Part shown: positions 53,601-64,000 of the stretch, piece by piece
How positions within the stretch are numbered: the first letter of the stretch is position 1
How the letters are laid out: the number at the start of each line of letters is the position of its first letter
DNA from: Actinocorallia sp. API 0066
GTDB taxonomy: Bacteria; Actinomycetota; Actinomycetes; Streptosporangiales; Streptosporangiaceae
Direction: 5' to 3'
DNA: 64,000 bases
NCBI RefSeq assembly: GCF_020991275.1
Contig: NZ_JAJLQY010000013.1
Span: 124,001 to 188,000 of the forward strand
Notes under the pieces: generated by a model
Database searches by the model: none
What the model saw: only the letters and a program-made list of their open reading frames with translations
What the model was told of the DNA's origin: nothing
Made by a program: the position numbers and the translations under genes

Positions 53601-56600
53601 TCGTCGACGCCCACCGGGCCGCCCGGCCGGGAACGGTACGGGTCGGTGCGGTTCCACGGCCGTCAGCGCCGCCTCTCTCGTACGGCCAGCAGTCGCTCTG
53701 GGTGATCGACCAGCTCGGCGGGCCCGGTTCGCGTTACGTGGTTCCGCTGGTGCTGCGCGTCTCGGGCAGCCTGGACGAAGCCGCGCTGGGCGCGGCCGTG
53801 CGGGATGTCGTGTCCCGCCACGAGTCGCTACGGACCCTGCTGGTCGAGCGGGACGGGCGGCTGTCCCAGGTCGTCGTCTCCCCCGAAGACGCGGCCGCGC
53901 GGCTGCCGCTGGCGGTGGAGGACTTCACCGAGGCACGTCTCACGGAGATCGTCCAGGCCCGGTTCGCGCTCGGATCGGAGATCCCGATCCGAGCGGCACT
54001 GCTACGCGTCACCGAAGCGGAACGGGTGCTGGCACTGGCCGTCCACCACTCCGCCGTGGACGAATGGTCGTTCCCCGCGCTGCTGGGCGACCTTTCGCTG
54101 GCCTACCAAGCGCGGATCGAGGGCGACCGGCCGGGGTGGGCGCCACTGCCCGTGCAGTACGCGGACTACGCGCTGTGGCAGCGGACCGTACTCGACGACG
54201 CCGAACTCGACCGACTGCTCGACTTCTGGCGCGGCGCACTGGCCGACGCCCCGCCCGAATCCGGGATCAGCGCGGACCGGACGCCCCCGGCGGTGCCGTC
54301 ATACGTCGGCGCCGACATCGAGTTCGCCGTGGACCCGGCGACGGTCACCGCGTTGCGCGCCTTGGCCGACGCGCGGGGCGTGACGATGTTCATGGTCGTC
54401 CAGGCCGCTGTGGCGTTGGCGGTGTCCGCGCTGGGCGGCGGGGACGACGTCGTGGTCGGCTCGCCCGTCGGCGGCCGGACCGAGGACGGCCTTGAAGACC
54501 TCGTCGGCTACTTCGTCAACACACTCCCGTTCCGTCACCGCATCGAGTCAGGCGACCGGCTGGTCGACGTCCTCACGCGTGCCCGTGGTGTGGTGCTGGA
54601 CGGGCTGGCACACCAGGCGGCGCCGTTCGAGCAGATCGCGGCGGCCGTCGGCGGCGCACGCGCGGCGGGCCGCAACCCCGTGTTCCCGTTGCTGCTGACC
54701 TACCGGCACCTGGCCGACCCGGCCGCGCTGGAACCGGAGTTCCCGGGCGCGGCGGCGCGCCTGGAGCGGGCGTCGCTGGGCGCGGTGAAGACGGATCTGG
54801 ACGTCTACCTGACCGAGACCCCGGAGGCCGTCACCGGCTTCCTCACCTACGCCGTCGATCTGTTCGACCCGGCCACGGCCGAACGGTTCATCACGGTGTT
54901 CCAGAAAGTCCTGAACGCCCTCGCGGCCGACCCCCACACCCGCGTCGCCGAACTGGACCTGCCAGCCGCGCCCTCGCCCGCCGAGACTCCGGCCGCCCCG
55001 GCGGCGTCGGTGGACGGGCTGCTGCGGCAGCGGTTCGCGGCGACTCCCGACGCGACGGCGGTGATCTCGGACGAGTTCGCGCTGTCGTACGCGGAGCTCG
55101 ACGCACGGGTCGACGCCTTCGCCGGTGCCCTCGCGGACGCGGGTGTTCAGGCCGGTGGCCGGGTCGCCCTGGTGCTGCCGCGCTCGGTGGACCGGGTCGT
55201 GGCGGTCCTCGGCGTCATCCGGGCGGGCGCGGTGTGCGTGCCCGTCGATCCCGCGTACCCCGAGGAGCGGATCCGGCACATCCTTGAGGACTCGGGCGCG
55301 GCCGTCGTCGTGACCGGCCCGGACGAACTCCAGTCGACCGGCCGGACCACACCGCCGTCGGGAGACGCGGCCTTCGTGATCTTCACCTCGGGCACGACCG
55401 GCCGTCCCAAGGGCGTTGTGCTCTCCCACCGCGCTGTCGTGAACCGGCTCCGCTGGGGTGCCGAGTTGCTCGGGTTCGGCGCCGGAGACCGGGCCCTTGC
55501 CAAGAGCAGCGTCGGCTTTGTCGACGCGGTGACCGAACTGCTCACCCCGCTCACCGCCGGGGCCGTCCTGGTCGTCGCCGACGACAAGGCCGCAGCGGAC
55601 CCGCTCGCGGTCGCCGACCTCGTGCGGCGCCACCAGGTCACGCACCTGTTGACCGTGCCCAGCCTGGCCGACGTGCTGGCCCGGATCCCCGACGCGGCCA
55701 AGGCCATGGCGTCGCTGCGGTACTGGGTCTGCTCGGGCGAGATCCTCGCGTCGGCCACCATCGAGGCGATCCGCCAGGCCGTGCCGGGCGCCGCCGTCGC
55801 GAACTTCTACGGCTCGACCGAAGTCACCGGCGACGCCACCACCACCCCCGCCGACGGGACCACCATCGGCGGCCCGGTCCCCGGCGTCCGCGTCCGTGTC
55901 CTGGACGCCTGGCTACGGCCGGTGCCCTCGGGTGTGGTGGGCGAGTTGTACGTGGGCGGGGTCCAGTTGGCCGAAGGCTACGCGGGACGCGGCGCCCTCA
56001 CCGCCGACCGATTCATCGCAGACCCCTTCAGTGACAACGGCGAAAGGCTCTACCGGACCGGCGACCTCGTCCGCTGGAACGCGCGAGGCACGCTGGACTT
56101 CATCGGCCGGGCGGACGACCAGGTCAAAATCCGAGGGTTCCGCATCGAACTCGAAGAGGTCCGCAACAGCCTCGAACAGCATCCGTCGGTCACCAGCGCC
56201 GCAGTCCTCGCACTGGACCACCCCGCTGGAGGCAAGTACCTCGCCGCCTACGTCACCACCACCGAAGACGTCGACGACCTCCGCACCCATGTCGCCGGGC
56301 TGCTGCCGGACTACATGGTCCCGGCGACCGTCACCACCCTGGACGCCTTCCCCCTCACCCCCAACGGCAAGCTCAACCGCAGGGCACTACCCGTTCCGAC
56401 ACTCGTCAGCGCCGGTGGGCGAGCACCCAAAACCGAGACCGAACACGTGATCGCGGACCTCTTCCGCGACGTCCTGCACCTCGACCGCGACCTGTCGGCC
56501 GAAGACGACTTCTTCCGGCTGGGCGGGGATTCGCTGCTCGCCACGCGGGTGGCCGCGCGGGTGAACGCCCGGCTCGGCTCCGGCCTGTCGCTGCGTGACC

Positions 56601-59600
56601 TGTTCGACGCCCGGACGGTCGCGGCGCTGGCCCGGCTCGTCGGCACCGCGCCCTCGGCGGGCCCGGCGACGGTGCGGGTGGGCGACGTGCCACGGCCCGC
56701 GATCGTGCCCGTCTCGTTCGGGCAACAGGCGCTGTGGCTGGTGGACCAGCTCGGCGGGCCGGGCGGCCGCTACGTCGTCCCGGTCGTGCTGCGGCTGTCC
56801 GGGAACGTGGACGAGGCCGCGCTACGGGCCGCTCTCCAGGACGTGGTGTCCCGCCACGAGGTACTGCGGACCCTGCTGGTCGAGCGGGACGGCAGCCTTC
56901 AGCAGATCGCCGTCCCCGCAGCGGAGGCCGCCGTACGGCTGCCGCTGGCGGTGGAGGACTTCACCGAGGCACGTCTCAAGGAGATCGTCCAGGCCCGGTT
57001 CGCGCTCGGGACGGAGATCCCGATCCGCGCGGCACTGCTACGCGTCACCGACGCGGAACGGGTGCTCGCGCTTGCCGTCCATCACTCCGCCGTGGACGAA
57101 TGGTCGTTCCCCGCACTGCTGGGCGACCTTTCGCTGGCCTACCAAGCGCGGATCGAGGGCGACCGGCCGGAATGGGCGCCGCTGCCCGTGCAGTACGCGG
57201 ACTACGCGCTGTGGCAGCGGACCGTACTCGACGACGCCGAACTCGACCGACTGCTCGACTTCTGGCGTACCGCACTGGCCGACGCCCCGCCCGAATCCGG
57301 GATCAGCACGGACCGAACGCCTCCGGCGGTGCCGTCATACGTCGGCGCCGACATCGAGTTCGCCGTGGAAACCGGCACGCTGACGGCACTGCGGGCGCTG
57401 GCCGACGCGCGGGGCGTGACGCTGTTCATGCTTTTCCAGGCCGCCGCCGCCGTGAGCCTGTCGGCTCTCGGCGGCGGTCACGATGTGGTGGTCGGCTCGC
57501 CCGTCGGCGGCCGGACCGAGGACGGCCTCGAAGACCTCGTCGGCTACTTCGTCAACACACTCCCGTTCCGCCACCGCATCGAGTCCGCCGACCGGCTACT
57601 GGACGTCCTCACGCGCGCCCGTGGTGTGGTGCTGGACGGGCTCGCGCACCAGGCGGCGCCGTTCGAACAGATCGCGGCCACGGCCGGTGGCGAACGGGCG
57701 GTCAACCGGAACCCGGTGTTCCAGGTCCTGCTCACCTACCGGCACCTGGCCGATCACGCGGTGCTGGAACCGGAGTTCCCCGGCCTCCGGGCCCGGATGG
57801 AGCGGGCGTCCCTCGGCGCGGTGAAGACGGATCTGGACCTGTACCTGACCGAGACCCCGGAGGCCGTCACCGGCTTCCTCACCTACGCCGTCGATCTGTT
57901 CGACCCGGCCACAGCCGAGCGGTTCGTCACGGTGTTCCAGAAAGTCCTGAACGCTCTCGCGGCCGACCCCCACACCCGCGTCGCCGAACTGGACCTGCTC
58001 CCGGCGCCCTCACACACCGTGACGCCTGCCGCCTCCATCAACGTGTCGGTGGACGGGCTGCTGCGGCGGCGGATCGAGGCGACGCCGGACGCGGTCGCGG
58101 TGCTGTCGGACGACGGGACGTCGCTGTCGTACGCGGAACTCGACGCGCGCGTCGCCGCCTTCGCCGACGCCCTCGTGGACGCGGGCGTTCAGGCCGGTGC
58201 CCGGGTGGCGCTGGTGCTGCCCCGTTCGGTGGACCGGGTCGTGGCGGTGCTCGGGGTCATCCGGGCCGGTGCGGTGTGCGTGCCGGTCGATCCCGCATAC
58301 CCGCAGGAACGGATCCGGCAGATCCTTGAGGACTCCGGCGCGGCCGTCGTGGTGACCGGCCCGGACGAACTCCAGGCGACCGGCCGGGCTACACCGCCGT
58401 CAGGGGACGCGGCCTTCGTCATCTTCACGTCCGGGACGACCGGCCGTCCCAAGGGCGTCGTCCTGTCGCACCGGGCCTTGGTGAACCGGCTTGTATGGGG
58501 TGCCGAACTCCTCGGATTCCGTGCCGGAGACCGGGCCCTGGCCAAGAGCAGCGTCGGCTTTGTCGACGCGGTGACCGAACTGCTCACCCCGCTCACCGCC
58601 GGGGCCACCTTGGTCGTCGCCCATGACGAGGCCGCCGCAGACCCCCTGGCGGTCGCCGACCTCGTGCGGCGCCACCAGGTCACGCACCTCCTGACCGTCC
58701 CCAGCCTGGCCGACGTGCTCGCCCGGATCCCGGACGCGGCCCAAGCCCTGACATCGCTCCGGCACTGGGTCTGTTCCGGCGAGATCCTCGCCCCGGCCAC
58801 CATCGAGGCCATCCAACAGGCCGTGCCGGGCGCCGCCGTCGCGAACTTCTACGGCTCGACCGAGGTCACCGGCGACGCCACCGCCACAACCACCGACGCC
58901 GACGGGACGACCATCGGCAGCCCCGTCCCCGGCGTCCGCGTCCGCGTGCTGGACGCCTGGCTACGGCCGGTCGCTTCGGGTGTCGTGGGCGAACTGTATG
59001 TGGGTGGCGTGCAGCTAGCCGAAGGCTATGCGGGACGCGGCGCGCTCACCGCCGACCGGTTCATCGCCGACCCCTTCGGCAACAACGGCGAAAGGCTGTA
59101 CCGAACAGGCGACCTCGTCCGCTGGAACACGCGAGGCACACTCGACTTCATCGGCCGCGCCGACGACCAGGTCAAAATCCGAGGCTTCCGCATCGAACTC
59201 GAAGAGATCCGCAACAGCCTCGAACAACACCCCGCCGTCACCAGCGCCGCAGTCCTCGCACTGGACCACCCCGCCGGAGGCAAGTACCTCGCCGCCTACG
59301 TCACCACCACCGAGAACACAGGCCCAAGCGCCGACGACCTCCGCACCCATGTCGCCGGACTCCTGCCCGACTACATGGTCCCGGCGACCTTCACCAACCT
59401 GGACACCTTCCCCCTCACCCCGAACGGCAAGCTCGACCGCCGAGCGCTCCCCGTCCCCGAACTCGTCACCGCAGGCGGGCGGGCACCCGAGACCGAGACC
59501 GAACGAGCCATCGCCGACATCTTCCGCGACATCCTGCACCTCAACCGCGACCTGTCGGTGGACGACGACTTCTTCCGCCTCGGCGGAGACAGCATCCTCG

Positions 59601-60934
59601 CCGCGCGTCTTGTCTCCGCCGCGCTCGCCCGCGACCTGCCGCTGACACTCCGGGACGTCCTCGAACACCGGACCGTCGGCGGGCTGGCCCGAGTCCTGCC
59701 CACTCCCCCGGCCGACCGGTCCGCTCAGGAGGTCGGTCAGGTCGAGCGGGAGCCCGTCCCGACCCCGGTGTCCGCCGCCCTGGACCGTCTCCGCGAGTCG
59801 GGCGCCGACCCGAACGCCTGGGTGTACACCGAGACCTTCGAGATCCCCGGCCACCCGGAGATCCGCGCCGCATACGCCTCCCTCGTCGCGGCGACCGACG
59901 CACTGCGCCTGTCCGTGCAGTGCGTGAGCCGCCGCCTCTGGCTCAGCCACATCCTGCCGACGGCCCCGGCGACGACCGTCACCGAACTCGCGCCGACCGA
60001 CAACCCCGGCCCGGGGGTGGCCGCTCCCGACGAAGTCGGGCCCGCGAAGCGGCCGGCCTCCGGGCCCATCAAACACAGCCCGGGGGCGGCCGCTCCCGAC
60101 GAGGCCGGGCCCGCGAAGCGGCCGCCGGGCCCAGCCGGACACGTTCCGGCTGCCCTGCGCGCGGCGGCGACGGAGCTGGTGGACATCACGGTCGGGAGGC
60201 CGTCGGGCCTGGCCTTTGTCAGGACGCCGACGCGTACTGTCGTCTCCCTCGCCGTCCACGCCGGTGCGGCGGACCGCGCCTCGGTCCACCGGCTCACCGA
60301 GGCCCTGCGCTCCGGTGCCCCGGCGGAGCGGCCGGGCATCGGGCTGACGGCTGCCCTCGCGGCCGTCGAGGAGGCGGGCGCGGCCACCGGCACGTCCGGC
60401 CTGGACGGCTGGCTTGACCTGCTGAAACACGGTGCGGAGGCCGCACCGGACGTCTTCGCGCCGGGCCGGGCGGAAACGTGTCGCTGGGCGGGGCCGTCCG
60501 ATGAGGGCACCGTCCGGAACGCGATCCGGCGCGCGCTGCGGGCGGCGGGAGCGCGCACGACCGGTGGTCTTGTGGACGAAGAGGTCTCGTTGGCCGCCGG
60601 GGCCGGAGCGACGCCGCCCGGCCCGTTCACGGCGACCGCTCCCGTGCCCGTCGACGGCGAGGCCCGGACGGCGACCGTCGAGTTCCCGCTGTTGCGCCAC
60701 CACAACCAGGCCGGTCGCCGCGCCCTGCGCCGCGCGCCGGTGCCGCACCTGCTCGTCACCCGGGTGCACGGGCCCGCGCCGGACCAACCGGAAGGCGTCG
60801 AAACGCGCTACCGGGCGGTGATCCGCTACCGCCTCGGCCCGGACGCCACAACGGTCACACTGCTCGGTCTTGCCGCCCCGGTCACCGAGGCCGTGCGCGA
60901 AGCCCTCGCCGACGCCGTCGTGACCTCGATCTGA
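50630..60934 (+). CDS. Trimodular NRPS: C-A-T-C-A-T-C-A-T plus degenerate condensation-fold domain
   Basis: 3434 residues from GTG 50630, 17 bases after the ligase. C1 (~10-430) is EntF-like but reads A-A-D134-N135-I-L-L-D-G where HHxxxDG is expected. A1 (~450-930), A2 (~1460-1935) and A3 (~2465-2955) each have [21 protein letters not shown] and [12 protein letters not shown]; their specificity positions read V-D-T-T-V-S-F-G-D-K, beta-alanine-like. T domains carry Ser960, Ser1968 and Ser2988. C2 and C3 have HHSAVDE (His1139, His2151). After T3 comes a ~390-residue degenerate C/E-like domain (HAGAADR at 3210) with a 23-residue tandem repeat. No epimerase motif, cyclase or thioesterase. The peptide must pass to another protein, probably the next gene. 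Confidence 0.93.
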   Translation: MDADERVALSASQRGIWAAHRLFAASAAFRAAEITWLSGPVDPAAFTAAVSRAFAETDALRVRFHEEEGTPFQRVDPARRLTTTVVDEPRGDAEIRALVRASFDDPAATSVELATASSLLRRADGTWAWFFAADNILLDGYSVTLFIRRVAEIYSATNRGEPVPEAWFGRLADVLPSPPDQAGPEPAALEYWRRLLDVDVARERPSAVPGDLFSFSYRPVRLPTPDGAFDRLRAFSRGVRANWTDALTALWGLYTSLAERRDGIAVRVPFMMRDTPGLLRTPNAMSRVLPIVAPAGPHATLAELVKAVNGQLRQAKAHAAVEDHHIARSWPGSERSYFTLPSINIKIFEYVALFDQVTGTVETVNPGQIGKLDLSVYRDAVSGLRLELAGHESVIPVAEVERHAAAFARFLERALGAGPDTTLHELAEAAFPVPHAPAGAGLVPEAVADVSVDGLLRRRIEATPDAVAVLSGDGTALSYAELDARVSAFANALVDVGVGAGGRVALVLPRSVDRVVAVLGVLRAGAVCVPVDPAYPAERIQRILADSGAAVVVTGSGELQATGRATAPSGDAAFVIFTSGTTGRPKGVVLSHRALVNRLVWGAELLGFGAGDRALAKSSVGFVDAVTELLAPLTAGATVVVADDEAAADPLAVADLVRRHQVTHLLTVPSLADVLARIPEAAKTLTSLRHWVCSGEILAPATVEAMRRAAPGAVLRNFYGSTEVTGDATTADADGTTIGGPVPGVQVRVLDTWLRPVPAGVVGELYVGGVQLADGYAGRGALTADRFVADPFGDNGERLYRTGDLVRWNTHGTLDFIGRADDQVKIRGFRIELEEVRNSLEQHPSVTSAAVLALDHPAGGKYLAAYVTATGDTDDLRAHVAGLLPDYMVPTTFTTLDAFPLTPNGKLDRRALPVPTLVSEGGRAPESETERELADLFRDVLHLDRDLSVDDDFFRLGGHSLLATRMAARIGSGLSLRDVFDARTIAALAPIVDAHRAARPGTVRVGAVPRPSAPPLSYGQQSLWVIDQLGGPGSRYVVPLVLRVSGSLDEAALGAAVRDVVSRHESLRTLLVERDGRLSQVVVSPEDAAARLPLAVEDFTEARLTEIVQARFALGSEIPIRAALLRVTEAERVLALAVHHSAVDEWSFPALLGDLSLAYQARIEGDRPGWAPLPVQYADYALWQRTVLDDAELDRLLDFWRGALADAPPESGISADRTPPAVPSYVGADIEFAVDPATVTALRALADARGVTMFMVVQAAVALAVSALGGGDDVVVGSPVGGRTEDGLEDLVGYFVNTLPFRHRIESGDRLVDVLTRARGVVLDGLAHQAAPFEQIAAAVGGARAAGRNPVFPLLLTYRHLADPAALEPEFPGAAARLERASLGAVKTDLDVYLTETPEAVTGFLTYAVDLFDPATAERFITVFQKVLNALAADPHTRVAELDLPAAPSPAETPAAPAASVDGLLRQRFAATPDATAVISDEFALSYAELDARVDAFAGALADAGVQAGGRVALVLPRSVDRVVAVLGVIRAGAVCVPVDPAYPEERIRHILEDSGAAVVVTGPDELQSTGRTTPPSGDAAFVIFTSGTTGRPKGVVLSHRAVVNRLRWGAELLGFGAGDRALAKSSVGFVDAVTELLTPLTAGAVLVVADDKAAADPLAVADLVRRHQVTHLLTVPSLADVLARIPDAAKAMASLRYWVCSGEILASATIEAIRQAVPGAAVANFYGSTEVTGDATTTPADGTTIGGPVPGVRVRVLDAWLRPVPSGVVGELYVGGVQLAEGYAGRGALTADRFIADPFSDNGERLYRTGDLVRWNARGTLDFIGRADDQVKIRGFRIELEEVRNSLEQHPSVTSAAVLALDHPAGGKYLAAYVTTTEDVDDLRTHVAGLLPDYMVPATVTTLDAFPLTPNGKLNRRALPVPTLVSAGGRAPKTETEHVIADLFRDVLHLDRDLSAEDDFFRLGGDSLLATRVAARVNARLGSGLSLRDLFDARTVAALARLVGTAPSAGPATVRVGDVPRPAIVPVSFGQQALWLVDQLGGPGGRYVVPVVLRLSGNVDEAALRAALQDVVSRHEVLRTLLVERDGSLQQIAVPAAEAAVRLPLAVEDFTEARLKEIVQARFALGTEIPIRAALLRVTDAERVLALAVHHSAVDEWSFPALLGDLSLAYQARIEGDRPEWAPLPVQYADYALWQRTVLDDAELDRLLDFWRTALADAPPESGISTDRTPPAVPSYVGADIEFAVETGTLTALRALADARGVTLFMLFQAAAAVSLSALGGGHDVVVGSPVGGRTEDGLEDLVGYFVNTLPFRHRIESADRLLDVLTRARGVVLDGLAHQAAPFEQIAATAGGERAVNRNPVFQVLLTYRHLADHAVLEPEFPGLRARMERASLGAVKTDLDLYLTETPEAVTGFLTYAVDLFDPATAERFVTVFQKVLNALAADPHTRVAELDLLPAPSHTVTPAASINVSVDGLLRRRIEATPDAVAVLSDDGTSLSYAELDARVAAFADALVDAGVQAGARVALVLPRSVDRVVAVLGVIRAGAVCVPVDPAYPQERIRQILEDSGAAVVVTGPDELQATGRATPPSGDAAFVIFTSGTTGRPKGVVLSHRALVNRLVWGAELLGFRAGDRALAKSSVGFVDAVTELLTPLTAGATLVVAHDEAAADPLAVADLVRRHQVTHLLTVPSLADVLARIPDAAQALTSLRHWVCSGEILAPATIEAIQQAVPGAAVANFYGSTEVTGDATATTTDADGTTIGSPVPGVRVRVLDAWLRPVASGVVGELYVGGVQLAEGYAGRGALTADRFIADPFGNNGERLYRTGDLVRWNTRGTLDFIGRADDQVKIRGFRIELEEIRNSLEQHPAVTSAAVLALDHPAGGKYLAAYVTTTENTGPSADDLRTHVAGLLPDYMVPATFTNLDTFPLTPNGKLDRRALPVPELVTAGGRAPETETERAIADIFRDILHLNRDLSVDDDFFRLGGDSILAARLVSAALARDLPLTLRDVLEHRTVGGLARVLPTPPADRSAQEVGQVEREPVPTPVSAALDRLRESGADPNAWVYTETFEIPGHPEIRAAYASLVAATDALRLSVQCVSRRLWLSHILPTAPATTVTELAPTDNPGPGVAAPDEVGPAKRPASGPIKHSPGAAAPDEAGPAKRPPGPAGHVPAALRAAATELVDITVGRPSGLAFVRTPTRTVVSLAVHAGAADRASVHRLTEALRSGAPAERPGIGLTAALAAVEEAGAATGTSGLDGWLDLLKHGAEAAPDVFAPGRAETCRWAGPSDEGTVRNAIRRALRAAGARTTGGLVDEEVSLAAGAGATPPGPFTATAPVPVDGEARTATVEFPLLRHHNQAGRRALRRAPVPHLLVTRVHGPAPDQPEGVETRYRAVIRYRLGPDATTVTLLGLAAPVTEAVREALADAVVTSI
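60010..60147 (+). repeat. 69-base tandem duplication inside the NRPS terminal domain
   Basis: Two near-identical in-frame copies start at 60010 (CCCGGGGGTGGCCGCTCCCG) and 60079 (CCCGGGGGCGGCCGCTCCCG). They encode a Pro/Gly/Ala-rich 23-residue repeat, centred on [12 protein letters not shown] and [12 protein letters not shown], in a loop of the degenerate domain. Confidence 0.85.
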
Positions 60935-60973
60935 TCTCCCACCCGCACCGCTTTGATCTTGGAGGATTCATCA

Positions 60974-63900
60974 ATGTCTGGCCGATTTGTCCCACTGACC
61001 CGGGCCCAGCGCGGCGTGTGGGCGGCGCAGCGTCTCGTCCCCGAGGCGACGGCGTTCCGGATCGGCCAGCTCCTGTGGTTGGACGGCCCGATCGACGCCG
61101 CGATCTTCGCGGACGCGGTCACCCGCGCCTTCGCGGAGTCCGAGGCGCTGCGCGCCACGTTCACCGAGGTGGACGGCACGCCGTACCAGAGCGTTGACGA
61201 GACCGCGTCGCTCCCGACGATCGTCATCGACGAGCCCTCCGACGACAACACGATCCGGCACCGCGTCCGGGCCGCCTACCGTGCGGTCATCGACGTCACC
61301 GCGCCGTCCCGCTCCGAGTCCGCCCTGTTCCGGCGGGACGACGGCGCGTGGGCCTGGGCGTTCACCACCCACCACCTCGTGCTCGACGCGTACGGCCTGT
61401 CCCTGTTCACCCGCCGCGTCGCCGAGATCTACACCGCCCTCCTGCACGGCGCCGAGCCCGGCCCGCGCTGGTTCGGCAGCCTGCCGGACGTCGTCGGCAC
61501 CGCCCCCGAAGCGGACGCGGACCACCCGCTTCCCGACGAGTGGACCACACTGTTCGGGGAGGCCGAGCCGCTCGGCCAGGCCGCGCACGTCCGCGTGGAC
61601 GAGCTGTTCGCGCTCTCGCAGCAGCAGATCACCGTCCCGCTGCCCGCCGACGCGTGGGCGCGGATGCAGGAGCACGCCCGCCGCTCACGGGTGAGCTGGG
61701 CGGCCTACCTGACCGGCCTGTGGGGCCTCTACACCGCGCTCGCCGCGAACCGCCGCGAGCTGATCGTGCGCGTCCCGTTCATGATGCGCGACGACGCCGC
61801 CGCCCTCCGCACGCCCGGCATGCTGGTGAACTCGCTGCCGGTCGTGGCCCGGCTGTCCGGGGCGGCGTCGCTGGACGAGACGGTGCGCGACGTCGCGCGG
61901 CAGCTCCGCACGACGGGCCGCGACCGGAACCTGACCGAGGAACAGGTGGCCCGCGCCTGGCCCGGCGGCGAGTTCGACTACCTGTGCCTCCCGGTCATCA
62001 ACATCAAGGCGTTCGACTACACAGCCCGGTTCGGCGACGTGACCGGCCTCCAGGAGACCGTCAACGCCGGCCCGGTGGGACGCCTCGAACTCGTCGTCTA
62101 CTCCGACCCGGTACACGGCTCCCGGCTTGAACTGGCGGGCCACGAGTCGCTGATCGGGGCGGCCGAGCTGGCCGGGCACGCGTCGCGCTTCGCCAGCTTT
62201 GTGACGGCGACCCTCGACCGTGAGGGCGATACCGCGCTCGTCGCGCTGCCCGCCGCGATGACGCCCGCCGAAGCGGCACTGCTCGACGGCGGCGGCACCG
62301 GCGCGGCACTGGACGTCCCCGACTCGACGCTCGACGGGCTGATCCGCCAGCAGGTGGCCGCGAGCCCGGACGGCGTCGCGGTCGTCGGCGACGACGGCAC
62401 CGAGCTGACGTACGCGAAGTTCGACGCGCGGGTCAACACGACGGCGCGGGCGCTGATCGAGCGCGGCGTCGGGATCGGCGACCGGGTCGCGGTGATCCTG
62501 CCGCGTTCGGTCGATCTTGTGGTGACCCTGGCCGCGATCGTGCGGGCGGGCGCAGCGTTCGTGCCGATCGACACGTCATATCCGGCTGGTCGGATACAGG
62601 CGATCTTGGAGGACTCCGCCCCGGTTCTTGTGGTGACCGACTCGTCCGGCGCGGCCGGGCTGGCGGACGTCGCCGTGGGTCGGCTCCTGCTGGACGACCC
62701 TGCGGTGACGGCGGCGCTCGATGCCGATTCGCCGGCCTTGTCGCGGCCGCTGTCGCCGCGCGATGTCGCCTATGTGATCTTCACGTCGGGGACGACGGGT
62801 CGGCCCAAGGGTGTGGCCGTTCCGCATCAGGCGATCGTCAACCTGATCGCCTGGCGACAGGACACCTTCCCCATCACGGCGACGGAACGGGTGCTGCAGA
62901 AGACGTCTGTCGGATTCGACGTCGCCGTTCCCGAGTTCTTCTGGCCACTCACCGTCGGAGCCGCAGTCCGGCTCATCCGACCGGCCGGGGAACGCGACCC
63001 CGAATACCTCGCCGCGATCCTGCGCGACGAACCGATCGGGTTTGTCGAACTGGTCCCAACCGTGCTGCAAGCGATGCTCGACGCCGGATTCGACCCTGTC
63101 ACGTCGCCGTTGCGGCATCTGTCGGTCGGTGGCGAGGCGCTGCCCGCTGGGCTGGGCCGCCGCCTCCAGGGTGTTGCCGGTGTGAACGTGTGGAACACCT
63201 ACGGGCCGACCGAAGCGGCCGTGGACGCCACCGGGATCAGCCTCACCGACGCGGACCTCACCCACGTCCCGGTCGTGCCCATCGGCGGCCCGGTCGCGAA
63301 CGTGCGGGCGGTCGTGCTGGATTCCTGGCTTCGTCCGACCGCGCCCGGCGTGGCGGGTGAACTGTACCTGGGCGGCGTTCAACTCGCCGACGGCTACGTG
63401 GGCCGTCCCGGCCTGACCGCCGAACGGTTCATCGCCGACGACTCAGGGCAACGCCTCTACCGCACCGGAGACCTCGTCACCTGGAACAACCGGGGACAAC
63501 TCGAATTCCTCGGCCGCGTAGACGACCAGGTGAAGATCCGTGGATTCCGCATCGAACTCGACGAGATCCGCAACGTCCTGGAGACCCACAATGACGTCTC
63601 GGCGGCAGCCGTCATCGCGCTGGACCACCCGGCGGGCGGCAAGTTCCTGGCCGCCTACGTCATCACGTCCGCGCCGGTAGAGGCACTGCGCGCCCACGCC
63701 GAAACGCGGCTGCCCGAGTACATGGTCCCCACCACCTTCACGCGGCTCGACGCCCTGCCGGTGACGGCGAACGGCAAGCTGGACCGGCGCGCCCTGCCCA
63801 CCCCCGACCTCGGCGGTGTGCCGGGCCGGGAGCCGCAGACTCGGACCGAGCGGGTCCTGGCCGACGTGTTCCGGGACGTCCTCCAGGTGCCGTCGGTGTC

Positions 63901-64000
63901 GGTGGACGACGACTTCTTCCGGCTCGGCGGGCACTCGCTGCTCGCCACCCGCGCCGTCACCCGCGCCAACGCGCGGCTCCACGCGTCCTTCACCCTCCGG
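60974..64000 (+). CDS. Second NRPS (C-A-T..., ornithine-like A domain), truncated by the window end
   Basis: 1009 codons are visible from ATG 60974, eight bases after GGAGG; the frame is open at the window end. C (~5-420) is again EntF-like and keeps both catalytic His (TTHHLVLDAYG, His133-His134) though DG is DA. A (~445-945) has [11 protein letters not shown] at 603, TSVGFDVAVPEFFWP, WNTYGPTEAAVDATG and YRTGDLVTW; specificity residues read D-V-P-E-S-G-T-V-D-K, close to ornithine codes (DVGEIGSxDK). T has Ser988 in [11 protein letters not shown]. Ornithine or N5-hydroxyornithine, a hydroxamate ligand, is predicted; the hydroxylase gene would lie outside. Confidence 0.9.
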   Translation, partial: MSGRFVPLTRAQRGVWAAQRLVPEATAFRIGQLLWLDGPIDAAIFADAVTRAFAESEALRATFTEVDGTPYQSVDETASLPTIVIDEPSDDNTIRHRVRAAYRAVIDVTAPSRSESALFRRDDGAWAWAFTTHHLVLDAYGLSLFTRRVAEIYTALLHGAEPGPRWFGSLPDVVGTAPEADADHPLPDEWTTLFGEAEPLGQAAHVRVDELFALSQQQITVPLPADAWARMQEHARRSRVSWAAYLTGLWGLYTALAANRRELIVRVPFMMRDDAAALRTPGMLVNSLPVVARLSGAASLDETVRDVARQLRTTGRDRNLTEEQVARAWPGGEFDYLCLPVINIKAFDYTARFGDVTGLQETVNAGPVGRLELVVYSDPVHGSRLELAGHESLIGAAELAGHASRFASFVTATLDREGDTALVALPAAMTPAEAALLDGGGTGAALDVPDSTLDGLIRQQVAASPDGVAVVGDDGTELTYAKFDARVNTTARALIERGVGIGDRVAVILPRSVDLVVTLAAIVRAGAAFVPIDTSYPAGRIQAILEDSAPVLVVTDSSGAAGLADVAVGRLLLDDPAVTAALDADSPALSRPLSPRDVAYVIFTSGTTGRPKGVAVPHQAIVNLIAWRQDTFPITATERVLQKTSVGFDVAVPEFFWPLTVGAAVRLIRPAGERDPEYLAAILRDEPIGFVELVPTVLQAMLDAGFDPVTSPLRHLSVGGEALPAGLGRRLQGVAGVNVWNTYGPTEAAVDATGISLTDADLTHVPVVPIGGPVANVRAVVLDSWLRPTAPGVAGELYLGGVQLADGYVGRPGLTAERFIADDSGQRLYRTGDLVTWNNRGQLEFLGRVDDQVKIRGFRIELDEIRNVLETHNDVSAAAVIALDHPAGGKFLAAYVITSAPVEALRAHAETRLPEYMVPTTFTRLDALPVTANGKLDRRALPTPDLGGVPGREPQTRTERVLADVFRDVLQVPSVSVDDDFFRLGGHSLLATRAVTRANARLHASFTLR

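Noticed and set aside
51158-53614. An 818-codon minus-strand frame over the first NRPS module
   Set aside because: Antisense shadow; similar frames recur at the same place in each repeated module, as expected from mirrored codon bias.
59600-60934. Calling the NRPS1 tail an active epimerization domain or thioesterase
   Set aside because: HHxxxDG is degraded to HAGAADR, later E motifs are not readable, and no GxSxG is present.

Overview
This is a contiguous stretch of a high-GC actinomycete chromosome. The evidence is the strong third-position GC bias, many GTG starts, 1-8 base overlaps between co-directional genes, and families typical of filamentous Actinobacteria: a TetR-rich catabolic island, an NRPS with an MbtH partner, a WYL regulator, ECF sigma and STAND/TPR proteins. 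A Thermomonosporaceae/Streptosporangiales type of host (Actinomadura-like) is plausible but is inference. I see no rRNA, tRNA, CRISPR array or insertion sequence.

Layout. 1-2.9 kb: the end of a meta-cleavage aromatic operon (flavin hydroxylase, C-C hydrolase, extradiol dioxygenase). 3-7.4 kb: a decayed SDR, a zinc alcohol dehydrogenase behind a striking CGTTATAA operator, a WYL regulator, an FMN-binding protein, a secreted protein and an SDR. 7.5-10.6 kb: an AT-richer island of polymorphic-toxin debris: an N-terminally truncated Hint-TreTu-like toxin, its overlapping immunity gene, and decayed immunity-type genes. 10.6-14.5 kb: an ECF sigma factor with its partner, membrane proteins and a deleted oligopeptidase B. 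14.6-22 kb: a nucleoside/purine-type uptake and nitrogen-salvage set (deaminase, BMP-type ABC transporter, allophanate-hydrolase-like amidase). 22.5-26.5 kb: a GT-B-like protein containing a pure octanucleotide repeat that could switch its frame, and a STAND ATPase. 26.8-31.8 kb: a Ugp-like ABC operon containing a metallophosphoesterase. 31.8-48 kb: a LysR gene and a lipid/steroid-or-terpenoid-like catabolic island (MpaB-type oxygenase, epimerase, a one-piece amino-acid permease/flavin monooxygenase fusion, acyl-CoA ligase, enoyl-CoA hydratase, SDR, DUF35 plus Cys-less thiolase-like protein, Tat-exported FAD dehydrogenase) with four TetR regulators and several clear palindromic operators.

48.2-64 kb: the most interesting region, an iron-box-controlled NRPS operon: mbtH, panD, an aryl-AMP ligase, a 3434-residue NRPS and the first 1009 residues of a second NRPS. 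The three adenylation domains of the first NRPS are almost identical and carry Val-Asp at the positions normally occupied by the amine-binding Asp. With a dedicated aspartate decarboxylase beside them, this predicts three consecutive beta-alanine units. The second NRPS has an ornithine-like code. The aryl ligase has an altered, apparently enlarged acyl pocket. The first condensation domain has lost both His of HHxxxDG, and NRPS1 ends in a degenerate condensation-fold domain. Together these suggest an aryl-capped, beta-alanine-rich, (hydroxy)ornithine-containing siderophore that may be undescribed; the cluster continues past the window end.
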